From assembly GCF_900104725.1 (NCBI RefSeq), contig NZ_LT629758.1:8704001-8768000 (forward strand): DNA of 64,000 bases. The letters run 5' to 3'. The translations under genes and the position numbers were made by a program. Positions 1 through 10,458 of the stretch are shown piece after piece. This DNA is from Actinoplanes derwentensis (GTDB taxonomy: Bacteria; Actinomycetota; Actinomycetes; Mycobacteriales; Micromonosporaceae). Below the pieces are notes generated by a model that was not told the origin of the DNA, did not search any database, and saw nothing but the letters and a program-made list of their open reading frames with translations. How positions within the stretch are numbered: the stretch's first letter is position 1; each line of letters starts with the position of its first letter.

Positions 1-468
1 GATCGCGGTCGCCAGCAGGACGGCCCCGAAGAGCAGGAAGGCCCAGGTGCCGGAACTGATCACGGCCGCTCCCGCCGCGATGAAGACGGCCCGGAGCACC
101 AGGGCGCCGACGATCCCATACAACAGGACTCGTTGCGCCAGCTCTCGGGGGACCGCGAAGGCCGTCAGCAGCAGCATGAAGACGAAGAGGTTGTCGACCG
201 ACAGGGACTTCTCGACGACCCATCCGGTGAAGAACTCGACCGAGACCGTGCCTCCGTAGAGCGGCCAGAGGATCAGGCCGAACACCACGGGGAGCGCCAT
301 GTAGAAGACGGTCCATCCGACCGCTTCGCGCATCGGTACGTCATGAGGCCGCCGGGTGATGGCGAAATCCACTGCGAGCAGGCCGAGAAGCAGGGCGATC
401 GTGACGGCCCACAGCAGCGGCGAGCCGATCGATTCGATCGGGGCGGCTAGGACGGTTTCCTGGGACAC
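1..468 (-). CDS. TerC/Alx-family integral membrane protein, C-terminus outside window
   Basis: The 156 visible residues begin at GTG 468, behind a GAGGAGAA ribosome site, and run off the left edge of the window. The family contains metal-ion transporters, notably Mn2+ exporters such as Alx/YkoY, and tellurite-resistance-associated TerC. The segment EFFTGWVVEKSLSVDN, followed by LFVFMLLL, is the family signature: acidic residues within a membrane helix that probably bind metal. Four hydrophobic helices are visible. The upstream leader folds as a candidate Mn2+ riboswitch, which supports a manganese-export role over tellurite resistance. Family assignment is firm; substrate is inferred. Confidence 0.9.
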   Translation of the reverse strand, partial: MSQETVLAAPIESIGSPLLWAVTIALLLGLLAVDFAITRRPHDVPMREAVGWTVFYMALPVVFGLILWPLYGGTVSVEFFTGWVVEKSLSVDNLFVFMLLLTAFAVPRELAQRVLLYGIVGALVLRAVFIAAGAAVISSGTWAFLLFGAVLLATAI

Positions 469-476
469 CGGCTTCT

Positions 477-502
477 CCTCGAACATGTGTCATCGTTCGA
501 GG
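477..502 (-). promoter_or_regulatory. SD-occluding hairpin, likely riboswitch expression platform
   Basis: A perfect 8-bp inverted repeat, CCTCGAAC / GTTCGAGG, has a 10-nt loop. Its right arm covers the start of the GAGGAGAA ribosome site of the TerC gene. Its left arm contains the CCTCG that closes P1 of the candidate riboswitch, so the two folds are mutually exclusive. Ligand-stabilised P1 would free the ribosome site and turn translation on. Confidence 0.6.
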
Positions 503-599
503 TCTCCCTCACTCGCGGGCGCTGCGCACGAGTATCCGTCCGAGGTCCTGATATGCAGGTCCGTATTGACCGGAGCGAATTTTTGAGGTACTCCCCCCG
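498..599 (-). promoter_or_regulatory. candidate yybP-ykoY (Mn2+) riboswitch upstream of the TerC gene
   Basis: Read on the minus strand, the element opens with CGGGG followed by GGAGTACC (family consensus near GGAGTAGC) and closes with AGGGAGA followed by CCTCG (family consensus AGCAAGA plus the P1 strand). CGGGG and CCTCG pair as a 5-bp P1 with one G-U. Inside, TCCG pairs with CGGA around GTCAATACGGA, which matches the family's GTCAA internal loop. CCTG/CAGG forms a further hairpin, and ACTCG/CGAGT forms a hairpin directly before AGGGAGA. The ~102-nt length, position and TerC target all fit the class. Recognised by eye, without a covariance model. Confidence 0.7.
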
Positions 600-606
600 C
601 TTTAAC

Positions 607-647
607 CCTATGAGTTCTCCCTGAACGGTAGCTGTGAACAGCATAGG
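607..647. promoter_or_regulatory. interrupted inverted repeat in the divergent intergenic region
   Basis: CCTATG and GTTC (607-617) are mirrored by GAAC and CATAGG (636-647) between the TerC gene and the divergent small ORF. This could be an operator for a metal-dependent repressor or part of the TerC leader. There is no direct evidence for either. Confidence 0.3.
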
Positions 648-677
648 TTGACCGAGGTGTCGGGGCCGGAGGATTCT
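648..677 (+). promoter_or_regulatory. possible promoter of the 35-residue peptide gene
   Basis: TTGACC (648-653) is followed after 18 nt by GATTCT (672-677), a weak -10. A GGGGAG-CTT-CTCCCC hairpin then lies in the leader just before the ribosome site. Confidence 0.3.
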
Positions 678-725
678 GGAACAGGGGAGCTTCTCCCCGG
701 TTACGGTGCCGAAGGAGGTGCTGTC

Positions 726-833
726 ATGTTGGTCGAGGTCCTGCTCGCCGTTCTCCTGCTCGTAGCGCTCGTCATCAGCTCGCTCGCCCTGCTCTCGGGT
801 GGGCGTCCCCACCACCGGCATCACCGCCACTGA
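726..833 (+). CDS. 35-residue single-span membrane peptide with His-rich tail
   Basis: ATG 726 sits behind a strong AAGGAGGTG ribosome site at good spacing. The product is one hydrophobic helix (residues ~2-24) followed by GGRPHHRHHRH, so five of the last nine residues are His. The family is not recognised. The His cluster next to the membrane suggests metal binding, and the divergent neighbour is a probable Mn exporter under a probable Mn riboswitch, so a metal-related accessory role is possible but speculative. A spurious ORF cannot be excluded, though the ribosome site and leader hairpin argue for a real gene. Confidence 0.5.
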   Translation: MLVEVLLAVLLLVALVISSLALLSGGRPHHRHHRH

Positions 834-900
834 TTCCGGCTCCCGGGTATCTTCAGTGCCGCACCGCGCCGGTGGTGTGACGTGGTGAGGAGTCTGGAGA

Positions 901-1332
901 ATGAGTGTGGCGACGGAAACCCGCCCGTTGGCCGATCGCCTGCGGCACCTTCGAGCGCCCCTGGCCGTCTCCGGGGTGCTGTTGTTCGTCACTCCCGCAG
1001 TCGGTTGGTGGGTGGACGGGCCGACCGGTGCTCTCGGAGCCGCGGTCGGCGTGCTGGTGGTGGCCGGTGGATACGCGCTTTCCAGCGTGACGGTCGCCTG
1101 GGCGGACTGGATCAACCCGAAGCTCGTGTTCAGCGTCGGTCTCGCCAGTTACCTGTTCAAGGTCTCGCTGCTCGGCATCGTGTTGATGAGTGTTCTGCGT
1201 GCGGACTGGCCGGGAACCCGGATGATGGCGATCGGCATGATCACCGCGATTCTGGCCTGGGTGTTCGCACAGACCTGGTGGACCGCCATGTACGGGCCCA
1301 CACGCCCTGATCCCGCAGTGGAACGGCCCTGA
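901..1332 (+). CDS. AtpI-like four-helix membrane protein, head of the ATP synthase cluster
   Basis: A 143-residue protein with four predicted membrane helices (about 18-36, 41-62, 74-97, 104-127). It occupies the place of the actinobacterial AtpI-like gene ahead of atpB. AtpI proteins are non-essential helpers of c-ring assembly or Mg2+ handling. ATG 901 has AGGAGTCTGGAGA upstream. Sequence similarity of AtpI proteins is weak, so the assignment leans on topology and position. A second, shorter AtpI/AtpZ-type gene follows at 1507. Confidence 0.65.
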   Translation: MSVATETRPLADRLRHLRAPLAVSGVLLFVTPAVGWWVDGPTGALGAAVGVLVVAGGYALSSVTVAWADWINPKLVFSVGLASYLFKVSLLGIVLMSVLRADWPGTRMMAIGMITAILAWVFAQTWWTAMYGPTRPDPAVERP

Positions 1333-1506
1333 GTCCCCTGTTCGGGTTGCTCATCAAGGGCAAAATAATGATCAGCTAGGCAGCTTTGCCGCAGCGGCGT
1401 ATCTTAGGCATGATTCGGCTCCAGTCGAGTCACCACCTACACGGCGAGTCATCGTGCGGGGGGTGAATCCTGGCTGCCAACCGGTAGCTGATATCTTGCT
1501 CCCGTC
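1333..1506. other. 174-bp AT-richer spacer, probable promoter region of the atp operon
   Basis: No ORF is credible here. The segment is clearly less GC-rich than its surroundings (AAAATAATGATCAG near 1362). A promoter for the second AtpI-like gene and atpB onward is the simplest explanation, but I cannot fix -35/-10 boxes with confidence. Confidence 0.35.
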
Positions 1507-1725
1507 ATGACCGGTGACCAGAAACCTAATCCTCCGCAGCGCCCCGAGGGTGCGGATGCGGGGTGGTCAGCCGTCGGTTATCTGCTAGGCGGGATGATCG
1601 TTTGGGGCGGCATCGGGTGGACGGTGGATCACTGGCTTAATCTTCCCCACGTCGGACTGCTGGTCGGGTTGATCGGCGGTGGCGCTGCCGGGGTGTACCT
1701 GATTGTGAAGAGGCTGGGCGCCTGA
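1507..1725 (+). CDS. AtpZ/AtpI-family small membrane protein
   Basis: A 72-residue protein with a hydrophilic N-terminus (~20 residues) and two glycine-rich helices (about 23-41 and 49-67). This is the hairpin form of the AtpI/AtpZ family. Members sit directly before atpB and are thought to assist F0 assembly. The stop is 27 nt before the atpB start, so co-transcription is likely. Confidence 0.75.
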   Translation: MTGDQKPNPPQRPEGADAGWSAVGYLLGGMIVWGGIGWTVDHWLNLPHVGLLVGLIGGGAAGVYLIVKRLGA

Positions 1726-1752
1726 ATCGGCCCGAGCGACGGAGGATGCAAG

Positions 1753-2553
1753 TTGAGTAACTCGCCGCACGTGCTCGCTGCGGAGTTTCCGCCCGGCCTG
1801 GAGAGCTTCGAATTCGGCAGCCTGATCCCTGGGCTGAGCGGAGGCATGTGGGAGACCGCGGTAACCAAGGTCACCCTGCTCGTCTGGCTCAGCGTGGCGA
1901 TCCTGATCGTGCTGTTCCTGACGGCCTACCGGAAGCCCCAGGTCGTGCCGACCAAGGGTCAGTGGATGGCCGAGAGCGTCTACAGCCTGGTCCGCGACAA
2001 CATCGCCAGGGACATCATCGGGCCGCAGGGTGTGCGTTTCGCGCCGTACCTGACGACGTTGTTCGTTTTCATTCTGATGAACAACCTCTGGGGCATCGTC
2101 CCGTTCGCCCAGATTTCACCGAACTCGCACATCGCCTTCCCGATCGTTCTGGCAGTGTCCACCTACCTGCTTTACATCGCGGTGGGCGTGCAGCGTAAGG
2201 GTGTGGGGCGTTACATCAAGGACAGCATCTGGGTTCCCGGCGCCCCGCTCTGGGTGCAGCCGATCCTGGTGCCGATCGAGCTCTTCCAGGTAATCCTGCT
2301 GCGGCCGGCCACCCTGGCCATCCGTCTGTTCGCCAACATGTTCGCCGGCCACATGATCCTGCTGGTCTTCACGCTCGGTGGCGTGGCCCTGTGGGAGAGC
2401 GCGAGCATCGGCCTCAAGCTCACCGCGTTCGGCAGCTGGGGTATGGCGATCGTGATGACCCTGTTCGAGTTGTTCATCCTGATCCTGCAGGCGTACGTGT
2501 TCACGCTGCTGACCGCGACCTACCTGCAGAGCTCCGTTTCCGAGGAGCACTGA
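1753..2553 (+). CDS. atpB: ATP synthase F0 subunit a
   Basis: A 266-residue polytopic subunit forming the two proton half-channels against the c-ring. LAIRLFANMFAGH contains the essential Arg (R191), and ELFILILQAYVFTLLTA near the C-terminus is the conserved last helix. The start is TTG 1753, decided by GGAGG about 8 nt upstream; no in-frame ATG fits better. The next gene, atpE, starts 106 nt downstream with its own strong ribosome site. Confidence 0.95.
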   Translation: MSNSPHVLAAEFPPGLESFEFGSLIPGLSGGMWETAVTKVTLLVWLSVAILIVLFLTAYRKPQVVPTKGQWMAESVYSLVRDNIARDIIGPQGVRFAPYLTTLFVFILMNNLWGIVPFAQISPNSHIAFPIVLAVSTYLLYIAVGVQRKGVGRYIKDSIWVPGAPLWVQPILVPIELFQVILLRPATLAIRLFANMFAGHMILLVFTLGGVALWESASIGLKLTAFGSWGMAIVMTLFELFILILQAYVFTLLTATYLQSSVSEEH

Positions 2554-2659
2554 GACGAACCGGCTTCCCCGCCGGGCGAGCACCACCGTTCGACACAAAT
2601 GAATACCTGTCTCACCAAACGTGCGCGTGACGATCACGCGTTCATTGCAGGAGGAACCA

Positions 2660-2866
2660 ATGGAAGGCTCCCTGAACGTCATCGGCTACGGCATCGCCGC
2701 GCTAGGCCCCGGCATCGGTGTCGGCCTGGTGTTCGCCGCCTACATTCAGGCCACTGCCCGCCAGCCCGAGAGCGCGTCGCTGACCCGCGTCTACATGTTC
2801 ATGGGCTTCGCCGTGATCGAGGCGCTCGCCCTGCTCGGCCTGGTGCTCGCGTTCGCACTCGCGTGA
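2660..2866 (+). CDS. atpE: ATP synthase F0 subunit c
   Basis: A 68-residue helical hairpin. Helix 1 is glycine-rich (GYGIAALGPGIGVGL), the cytoplasmic loop carries R34-Q35-P36, and helix 2 holds the proton-binding carboxylate E54 in FAVIEALALLG. ATG 2660 follows GGAGGAACCA, the strongest ribosome site in the operon, as expected for the subunit needed in many copies. A longer in-frame start at 2621 has no such site and was rejected. Confidence 0.96.
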   Translation: MEGSLNVIGYGIAALGPGIGVGLVFAAYIQATARQPESASLTRVYMFMGFAVIEALALLGLVLAFALA

Positions 2867-2906
2867 CCAGCCGGATCGATCCGAGCACCGGCGAAGGGAA
2901 TCAGGG

Positions 2907-3443
2907 ATGTTGCAGGTAGCAGCGGAGGAGAGTGGCGGTAGCCACATCCTGTTGCCGCCGTTGGCGGAGATCATCGTCGGCACCATCGCATTCGGCGTGA
3001 TCTTGTTCGTGCTCGCCAAGTTCGTCTTCCCCCGCATGGAGCAGATGTTCCAGGCACGGGTGGATGCGATCGAGGGTGGCATCAAGCGCGCCGAGGCCGC
3101 ACAGGCCGAGGCGAACGAGCTGCTCGAGCAGTACAAGGCGCAGCTCGCCGAAGCCCGGACCGAGGCCGCTCGCATTCGCGACGAGGCTCGGGCCGACGCT
3201 GAGGGTATCCGGCAGGACGTACTGGCGAAGGCCCGCGAGGAGTCGGACCGCATCATCGCGGCCGGCAACGAGCAGCTCACCGCCCAGCGTGACGCCATTG
3301 TCCGGGAGCTTCGTTCCGAACTCGGCACGCTCGCGGTCGATCTGGCTAGCAAGATCGTCGGCGAGGCTCTCGCTGACGAGGCTCGTACCCGTGGCACCGT
3401 CGAGCGGTTCATCGCCGACCTCGACACGGCGGGACAGCGCTGA
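2907..3443 (+). CDS. atpF: ATP synthase F0 subunit b
   Basis: A 178-residue peripheral-stalk subunit: one N-terminal membrane helix (about 22-42), then a long charged alpha-helical stretch (RVDAIEGGIKRAEAAQAEAN) that dimerises and reaches F1. Length is typical. The stop overlaps the atpH start as TGATG, so the two are translationally coupled. Confidence 0.95.
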   Translation: MLQVAAEESGGSHILLPPLAEIIVGTIAFGVILFVLAKFVFPRMEQMFQARVDAIEGGIKRAEAAQAEANELLEQYKAQLAEARTEAARIRDEARADAEGIRQDVLAKAREESDRIIAAGNEQLTAQRDAIVRELRSELGTLAVDLASKIVGEALADEARTRGTVERFIADLDTAGQR

Positions 3444-4264
3444 TGACGTCGAGCGTAAGCCGCGAGGCCTACGGCGAGGCGTCCGCACGGCTGGCGGCCG
3501 AGACCGCGTCGGCCACGGCTCCGCAGCTGGTGACGGTCGCCGACGAGATTCTGTCGGTGGCCGGCCTGCTGCGGTCCGACCTGCGCCTGCGCCGGGCTCT
3601 GACCGACCCGTCCCGGCCCGGTTCCGACCGTGCCGAGCTGATCAAGTCGTTGCTGTCCGGCAAGCTCTCCAAGGCCACGGTCGACACGATCAGCACGCTG
3701 GTGTCCGGCCGGTTCGGCCGTCCGGGTCAGCTGCTGGACGCCACCGAGCGCCTGGGTGTCGACGCGCTTCTCGCTTCGGCGGATCGCGACGACAAACTGG
3801 CCGACGTCGAGGACGAACTGTTCCGGTTCGGCCAGATCGTCGCCGGTGACTCCGGCCTGGCCAGTGCATTGAGCGCTGCGAGTGTTCCGCTCGCTGTCCG
3901 GGTTAAGCTGGTTCAGGACTTGCTGACCGGCAAGGCGCACGTGGTCACCGGCCGCCTCGTCGAGGTGGCGCTGACCGGCTTCGGCGGGCGTGGGTTCGAG
4001 GCCTCGTTGTCCCGGCTGGTCGAGGCGACCGCCGCGAAGAGCGACCATGAGGTGGCGTACGTGACGGTGGCCAAGCCGCTCACCGAGGCCGAGGAGCAGT
4101 CCTTGGCCGCGAAGCTGTCCGCCCTGTACGGCCACGAGGTGACCCTGCACGTGGACGTCCAGCCCGCCGTTCTCGGTGGCGCCAGCGTCCGGGTCGGTTC
4201 CGACCTCTACGACGGCACGGTCCTGCGCAAGCTGAACGCAGCCAAGCAGGCGTTCGCCAAATAG
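3443..4264 (+). CDS. atpH: ATP synthase F1 subunit delta
   Basis: A 273-residue peripheral-stalk subunit linking b to the top of F1. It is much longer than the ~177-residue E. coli protein but usual for high-GC actinobacteria. The C-terminal part has the conserved pattern around [21 protein letters not shown]. The start overlaps the atpF stop by one base. Confidence 0.95.
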   Translation: MTSSVSREAYGEASARLAAETASATAPQLVTVADEILSVAGLLRSDLRLRRALTDPSRPGSDRAELIKSLLSGKLSKATVDTISTLVSGRFGRPGQLLDATERLGVDALLASADRDDKLADVEDELFRFGQIVAGDSGLASALSAASVPLAVRVKLVQDLLTGKAHVVTGRLVEVALTGFGGRGFEASLSRLVEATAAKSDHEVAYVTVAKPLTEAEEQSLAAKLSALYGHEVTLHVDVQPAVLGGASVRVGSDLYDGTVLRKLNAAKQAFAK

Positions 4265-4338
4265 CTTTTTCCCCTCGATTCCGATCGAGAAGCCCCTCGG
4301 TGGCGGTGACGTCCCGAGCTAGACAGAGAAGGCAGAGG

Positions 4339-5904
4339 ATGGCCGAGCTGACCATCTCCTCGGATGAGATCCGGGGGGCGCTAGAGCGCTACGTCTCGTC
4401 CGCTACGACCGACCTCACCCGTGAAGAGGTGGGCGTCGTTTCCGACGCGGGCGACGGTATCGCGCACGTCGAGGGTCTCCCCTCGGTGATGGCGAACGAA
4501 CTGCTCGAATTCGCCGACGGCACCCTGGGTGTCGCGTCGAACCTGGACGTCCGCGAGATCGGCGCCGTGATCCTGGGCGACTTCGCGAAGATCGAGGAGG
4601 GCCAGCCGGTCAAGCGCACCGGTCGCGTCCTCTCGGTCCCGGTGGGCGACGCCTTCCTGGGTCGCGTCGTCGACGCCCTGGGCAAGCCGATCGACGGTCT
4701 CGGTGAGATCGCGAACGAAGGCTTCCGTGAGCTGGAGCTGCAGGCGCCGAACGTGATGGCCCGGCAGCCGGTGAAGCAGCCGCTGCAGACCGGCATCAAG
4801 GCTATCGACGCCATGACGCCGATCGGCCGTGGACAGCGCCAGCTGATCATCGGTGACCGCAAGACCGGCAAGACCACGGTCGCGCTCGACACGATCATCA
4901 ACCAGAAGGCCAACTGGGAGTCTGGCGACCCCCAGAAGCAGGTCCGCTGCATCTACGTGGCGATCGGCCAGAAGGCCTCCACCGTCGCCAGCATCCGGGG
5001 CACCCTGGAGGCGCAGGGCGCGCTGGAGTACACGACGATCGTCGCGTCCCCGGCTTCCGACCCGGCCGGCTTCAAGTACATCGCCCCGTACACCGGCTCG
5101 TCCATCGGACAGCACTGGATGTACAACGGCAAGCACGTCCTGATCGTCTTCGACGACCTGACGAAGCAGGCCGAGGCGTACCGCGCGGTGTCGCTGCTGC
5201 TGCGCCGCCCGCCGGGCCGTGAGGCCTACCCGGGCGACGTCTTCTACCTGCACTCCCGTCTGCTGGAGCGCTGCGCCAAGCTCTCCGACGAGCTGGGTGG
5301 CGGCTCGATGACCGGTCTGCCGATCATCGAGACGAAGGCCAACGACATCTCGGCCTTCATCCCGACCAACGTCATCTCGATCACCGACGGTCAGATCTTC
5401 CTCGAGACCGACCTGTTCGCCTCGGGTGTGCGCCCGGCCGTCAACGTCGGCACCTCGGTGTCCCGCGTGGGTGGTTCGGCGCAGGTCAAGGCGATGCGGA
5501 CGGTCTCCGGCCGCCTCCGCCTCGACCTGGCCCAGTTCCGTGAGCTGGAGGCCTTCTCGGCCTTCGCCTCCGACCTGGACCGTGCGTCGCGTGCTCAGCT
5601 CGAGAAGGGCGTCCGCCTGGTCGAGCTGCTGAAGCAGCCGCAGTACTCGCCGTACTCGACGGTCGACCAGGTGATCGTGATCTGGGCCGGCACCACCGGT
5701 CAGCTCGACGACATCGCGGTCGGTGACGTGCGCCGCTTCGAGCAGGATTTCCTGCAGTGGTTCAAGCAGCACAACAGCGACACCTACACGGCGATCGAGT
5801 CGACGAACCTGCTGAGCGACGACAACGTGGACAGCCTGAAGGCCGGCGTGGTGGAGTTCAAGAAGACGTTCCAGGGCAGCACGACCGGCGAAAGCGGTAG
5901 CTAA
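4339..5904 (+). CDS. atpA: ATP synthase F1 subunit alpha
   Basis: A 521-residue non-catalytic nucleotide-binding subunit of the hexamer. The P-loop GDRKTGKT is at residues 172-179, and the conserved [10 protein letters not shown] segment carries the arginine-finger region. ATG 4339 ([10 protein letters not shown]) fits the family start and has a GGCAGAGG-type site; an in-frame upstream start at 4300 was rejected because it adds 13 unconserved residues. Confidence 0.97.
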   Translation: MAELTISSDEIRGALERYVSSATTDLTREEVGVVSDAGDGIAHVEGLPSVMANELLEFADGTLGVASNLDVREIGAVILGDFAKIEEGQPVKRTGRVLSVPVGDAFLGRVVDALGKPIDGLGEIANEGFRELELQAPNVMARQPVKQPLQTGIKAIDAMTPIGRGQRQLIIGDRKTGKTTVALDTIINQKANWESGDPQKQVRCIYVAIGQKASTVASIRGTLEAQGALEYTTIVASPASDPAGFKYIAPYTGSSIGQHWMYNGKHVLIVFDDLTKQAEAYRAVSLLLRRPPGREAYPGDVFYLHSRLLERCAKLSDELGGGSMTGLPIIETKANDISAFIPTNVISITDGQIFLETDLFASGVRPAVNVGTSVSRVGGSAQVKAMRTVSGRLRLDLAQFRELEAFSAFASDLDRASRAQLEKGVRLVELLKQPQYSPYSTVDQVIVIWAGTTGQLDDIAVGDVRRFEQDFLQWFKQHNSDTYTAIESTNLLSDDNVDSLKAGVVEFKKTFQGSTTGESGS

Positions 5905-5906
5905 GC

Positions 5907-8284
<2,378 letters not shown>

Positions 8285-8303
8285 CCTCGGGTCAGTAGTT
8301 TCG

Positions 8304-8336
8304 AAAGCCGCGCCGGTGTCACACCGGCGCGGCTTT
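8304..8336 (+). terminator. intrinsic terminator after atpD
   Basis: A perfect 16-bp GC-rich inverted repeat (arms 8304-8319 and 8321-8336) ends in TTT followed by CTTC. It separates the atpB-D transcript from the LCP gene and atpC. Confidence 0.85.
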
Positions 8337-8436
8337 CTTCTATCGGCATCCGTCACTGTGTGTGACGAAGTGGCAGCCCTTTGCTCGGATTTCGGGTATT
8401 CTTGGACGCGCATTCGTCCGGCAGTGGGGTAACCGA

Positions 8437-9561
8437 GTGACCGAGTCTCTGAAACGCCGTGCCCCCATGTGGGCCCGGCTCTGTGCCGGGCTCGGGTGTG
8501 CGCTCATGGTCGGCAGCGGCGGTGTGCTGGTCACCGGGCAGGCCCTGGTGGCGAAGTACACCGGAGCCATCGAGGCCGGCAGCGGGGCCCTGATCGGCAG
8601 CCCGTCGGACGGCTCGACCCGTGGCAGCGACATCACCGGCCCCCTGAACATCCTGATGGCCGGCATCGACCCGCGTGACGACACGCAGGCCCCGCGGTCC
8701 GACTCGATCATCGTGGCGCACGTGCCCGCCGGGATGGACCAGGTCTACCTCTTCTCCATCCCGCGCGACCTCTACGTGCCGATCCCGGCCTTCATGCAGA
8801 CCGGCTTCACCGGTACCACGGCCAAGGTCAATTCCGCGATGTCGTACGGCAGCGACCGCGGTGACGGCACCCACGACGTGGAACAGGGCTTCCAGTTGCT
8901 CGCCAAGACGGTCAGCGGTGTCACCGGGATCCTGAAGTTCGACGCCGGCACCATCATCAACTTCGGCGGGTTCAAGAAGATCGTCGAAGCGATGGGCGGC
9001 GTCACCATGACGATCGACCAGGACGTCAAGTCCGAGCACCTCCAGCCGAACGGCAAGCCCCGGCCCCGGCGCCCGGAGTGCGCGTACGGGGGCTGTGACC
9101 ACCCGTACACCGGCCCGCAGAAGGTCTACCGGGTGGGCACCTACCACCTGCGAGCCTGGGAGGCGCTGGACTACGTGCGGCAGCGCTACGGCCTGCCCGA
9201 GGGCGACTACGACCGGCAGCGGCACCAGCAGCAGTTCATCAAGGCCATGGCGCGGCAGGCGATGAGCCGGGAAGTGGCCACCGATCCCACCAAGCTGCTC
9301 GGGGTGCTCGACGCGGCCGGTGACTCGCTGACCTTCGACGGCGGCGGCAACAGCGTGATCGACTGGGGGCTGGCCCTCCAGGGGATCAACACCGAGGACA
9401 TGACGCTCATCAGGCTGCCCGGCGGCGGACTCTACGACAACGGCCGATACCTGGGCGAACAGCTGGATCCCTCGACGGCCGAGTTCTTCCAGGCGGTACG
9501 GGAGGACCGGATCGCGGAGTTCCTGCTCGACCACCCGCATTACGTCGCCGCGCAGAGCTGA
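8437..9561 (+). CDS. LytR-CpsA-Psr (LCP) family cell-wall glycopolymer ligase
   Basis: LCP enzymes transfer undecaprenyl-linked glycopolymers onto peptidoglycan outside the membrane. This 374-residue form has a short cytoplasmic N-terminus, one membrane helix (about 13-38), then the LCP catalytic fold: NILMAGIDPRDD with RSDSIIVAHV, the FSIPRDLYVPI strand with its conserved Arg-Asp, and ALDYVRQRYGLPEGDYDRQRHQQ with the conserved Arg residues. GTG 8437 is preferred over an in-frame GTG at 8362 because it leaves a normal membrane anchor. It stands between atpD and atpC, an unusual position. Confidence 0.9.
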   Translation: MTESLKRRAPMWARLCAGLGCALMVGSGGVLVTGQALVAKYTGAIEAGSGALIGSPSDGSTRGSDITGPLNILMAGIDPRDDTQAPRSDSIIVAHVPAGMDQVYLFSIPRDLYVPIPAFMQTGFTGTTAKVNSAMSYGSDRGDGTHDVEQGFQLLAKTVSGVTGILKFDAGTIINFGGFKKIVEAMGGVTMTIDQDVKSEHLQPNGKPRPRRPECAYGGCDHPYTGPQKVYRVGTYHLRAWEALDYVRQRYGLPEGDYDRQRHQQQFIKAMARQAMSREVATDPTKLLGVLDAAGDSLTFDGGGNSVIDWGLALQGINTEDMTLIRLPGGGLYDNGRYLGEQLDPSTAEFFQAVREDRIAEFLLDHPHYVAAQS

Positions 9562-9640
9562 GTCGGCACCCCGTACCACGTCGGCGTTCGCCGCCGATTA
9601 GACTTCACCCATTCGGTTCGCAGCGTCAAAGGGAGACAGC

Positions 9641-9922
9641 GTGGCCAACCAGCTGCACGTCGAGGTCGTCGCCGTCGAGGAGAAGGTCTGGTCCGGAGAG
9701 GCCGAGATGCTCGTCGCGCGGACCACCGAGGGTGAGATCGGTGTCCTCCCCGGTCACGCCCCGCTGCTCGGCCTGCTGAAGGAGCCCTCCCAGGTGCGGG
9801 TCAAACTCGCCGGTGGTGACCAGCTCGCCTACGACGTGGCCGGCGGTTTCCTGTCGATCGACGCCAACGGCGTGACGGTCCTCGCCGAGAGCGCGACGCC
9901 CGCCACTCCCGAGTCTCACTGA
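9641..9922 (+). CDS. atpC: ATP synthase F1 subunit epsilon, short form
   Basis: A 93-residue epsilon subunit. The beta-sandwich is complete (VEVVAVEEKVWSGEAEMLVA, GEIGVLPGHAPLLGLL), but the chain ends soon after VTVLAESA. It therefore lacks the C-terminal helix pair that acts as a ratchet inhibitor in many bacterial enzymes (E. coli epsilon has 139 residues). GTG 9641 has AAAGGGAGA upstream. It is separated from atpD by a terminator and the LCP gene, so it needs its own or the LCP promoter. Confidence 0.93.
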   Translation: MANQLHVEVVAVEEKVWSGEAEMLVARTTEGEIGVLPGHAPLLGLLKEPSQVRVKLAGGDQLAYDVAGGFLSIDANGVTVLAESATPATPESH

Positions 9923-9930
9923 CGCCGGCG

Positions 9931-10398
9931 ATGCGGGTTCTGGAGATCGCCGGAATCTGCATCTTCGCGCTGCTCGCGCTTCTCTTCGCGATCTTCTTCC
10001 GCCGCCGCCTGCTCCGGGTCGGCGGCGGAACCATTCGCTTGCAGGTGCGCATCAACACGATCGTGCTCGGCCGTGGCTGGTCGCCCGGCCTCGGCCAGTT
10101 CGTCGGCGACGAGCTGCGCTTCCACAAGATGTTCAGCCTGGCGATCCGGCCCAAACGGGTCCTCGACCGGCAGTCGCTCACCGTCGAGGAGAAACGCCTC
10201 CCCGCCGGTCCGGAGCGGCTCATCATGCCCGGCCACTGGATCGTGCTGCGCTGCCGGACCGGGTCCACCGACCTCGAGATCGCGATGGCCGAGACCACGG
10301 TGACCGGTTTCCTCTCCTGGCTGGAGGCGGGTCCGCCCCGCGACCCCGGCAGTCTCCGCGGCCGGCCGGTCTTCGGGCCCCGCCCCGCCGAGAGCTGA
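9931..10398 (+). CDS. DUF2550 family protein
   Basis: A 155-residue protein with one N-terminal membrane helix (about 4-24), an RRR stop-transfer cluster, and a cytoplasmic beta-rich domain (FHKMFSLAIRPKRVLDR, PGHWIVLRCRTG). DUF2550 proteins typically follow atpC in actinobacteria, as here (8-nt gap). Function is unknown; co-occurrence suggests an envelope-associated role. Confidence 0.85.
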   Translation: MRVLEIAGICIFALLALLFAIFFRRRLLRVGGGTIRLQVRINTIVLGRGWSPGLGQFVGDELRFHKMFSLAIRPKRVLDRQSLTVEEKRLPAGPERLIMPGHWIVLRCRTGSTDLEIAMAETTVTGFLSWLEAGPPRDPGSLRGRPVFGPRPAES

Positions 10399-10458
10399 CG
10401 CCGCCTCTTCCGGATTGGCCGTCGTGCCGCCGCCCCCGGACTCCGTAACGTCGGCGGC

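Noticed and set aside
30..468. tellurite-resistance operon at the left edge
   Set aside because: Only the TerC-like gene is visible and its leader suggests manganese control. No terA, terB, terD or terZ was seen.
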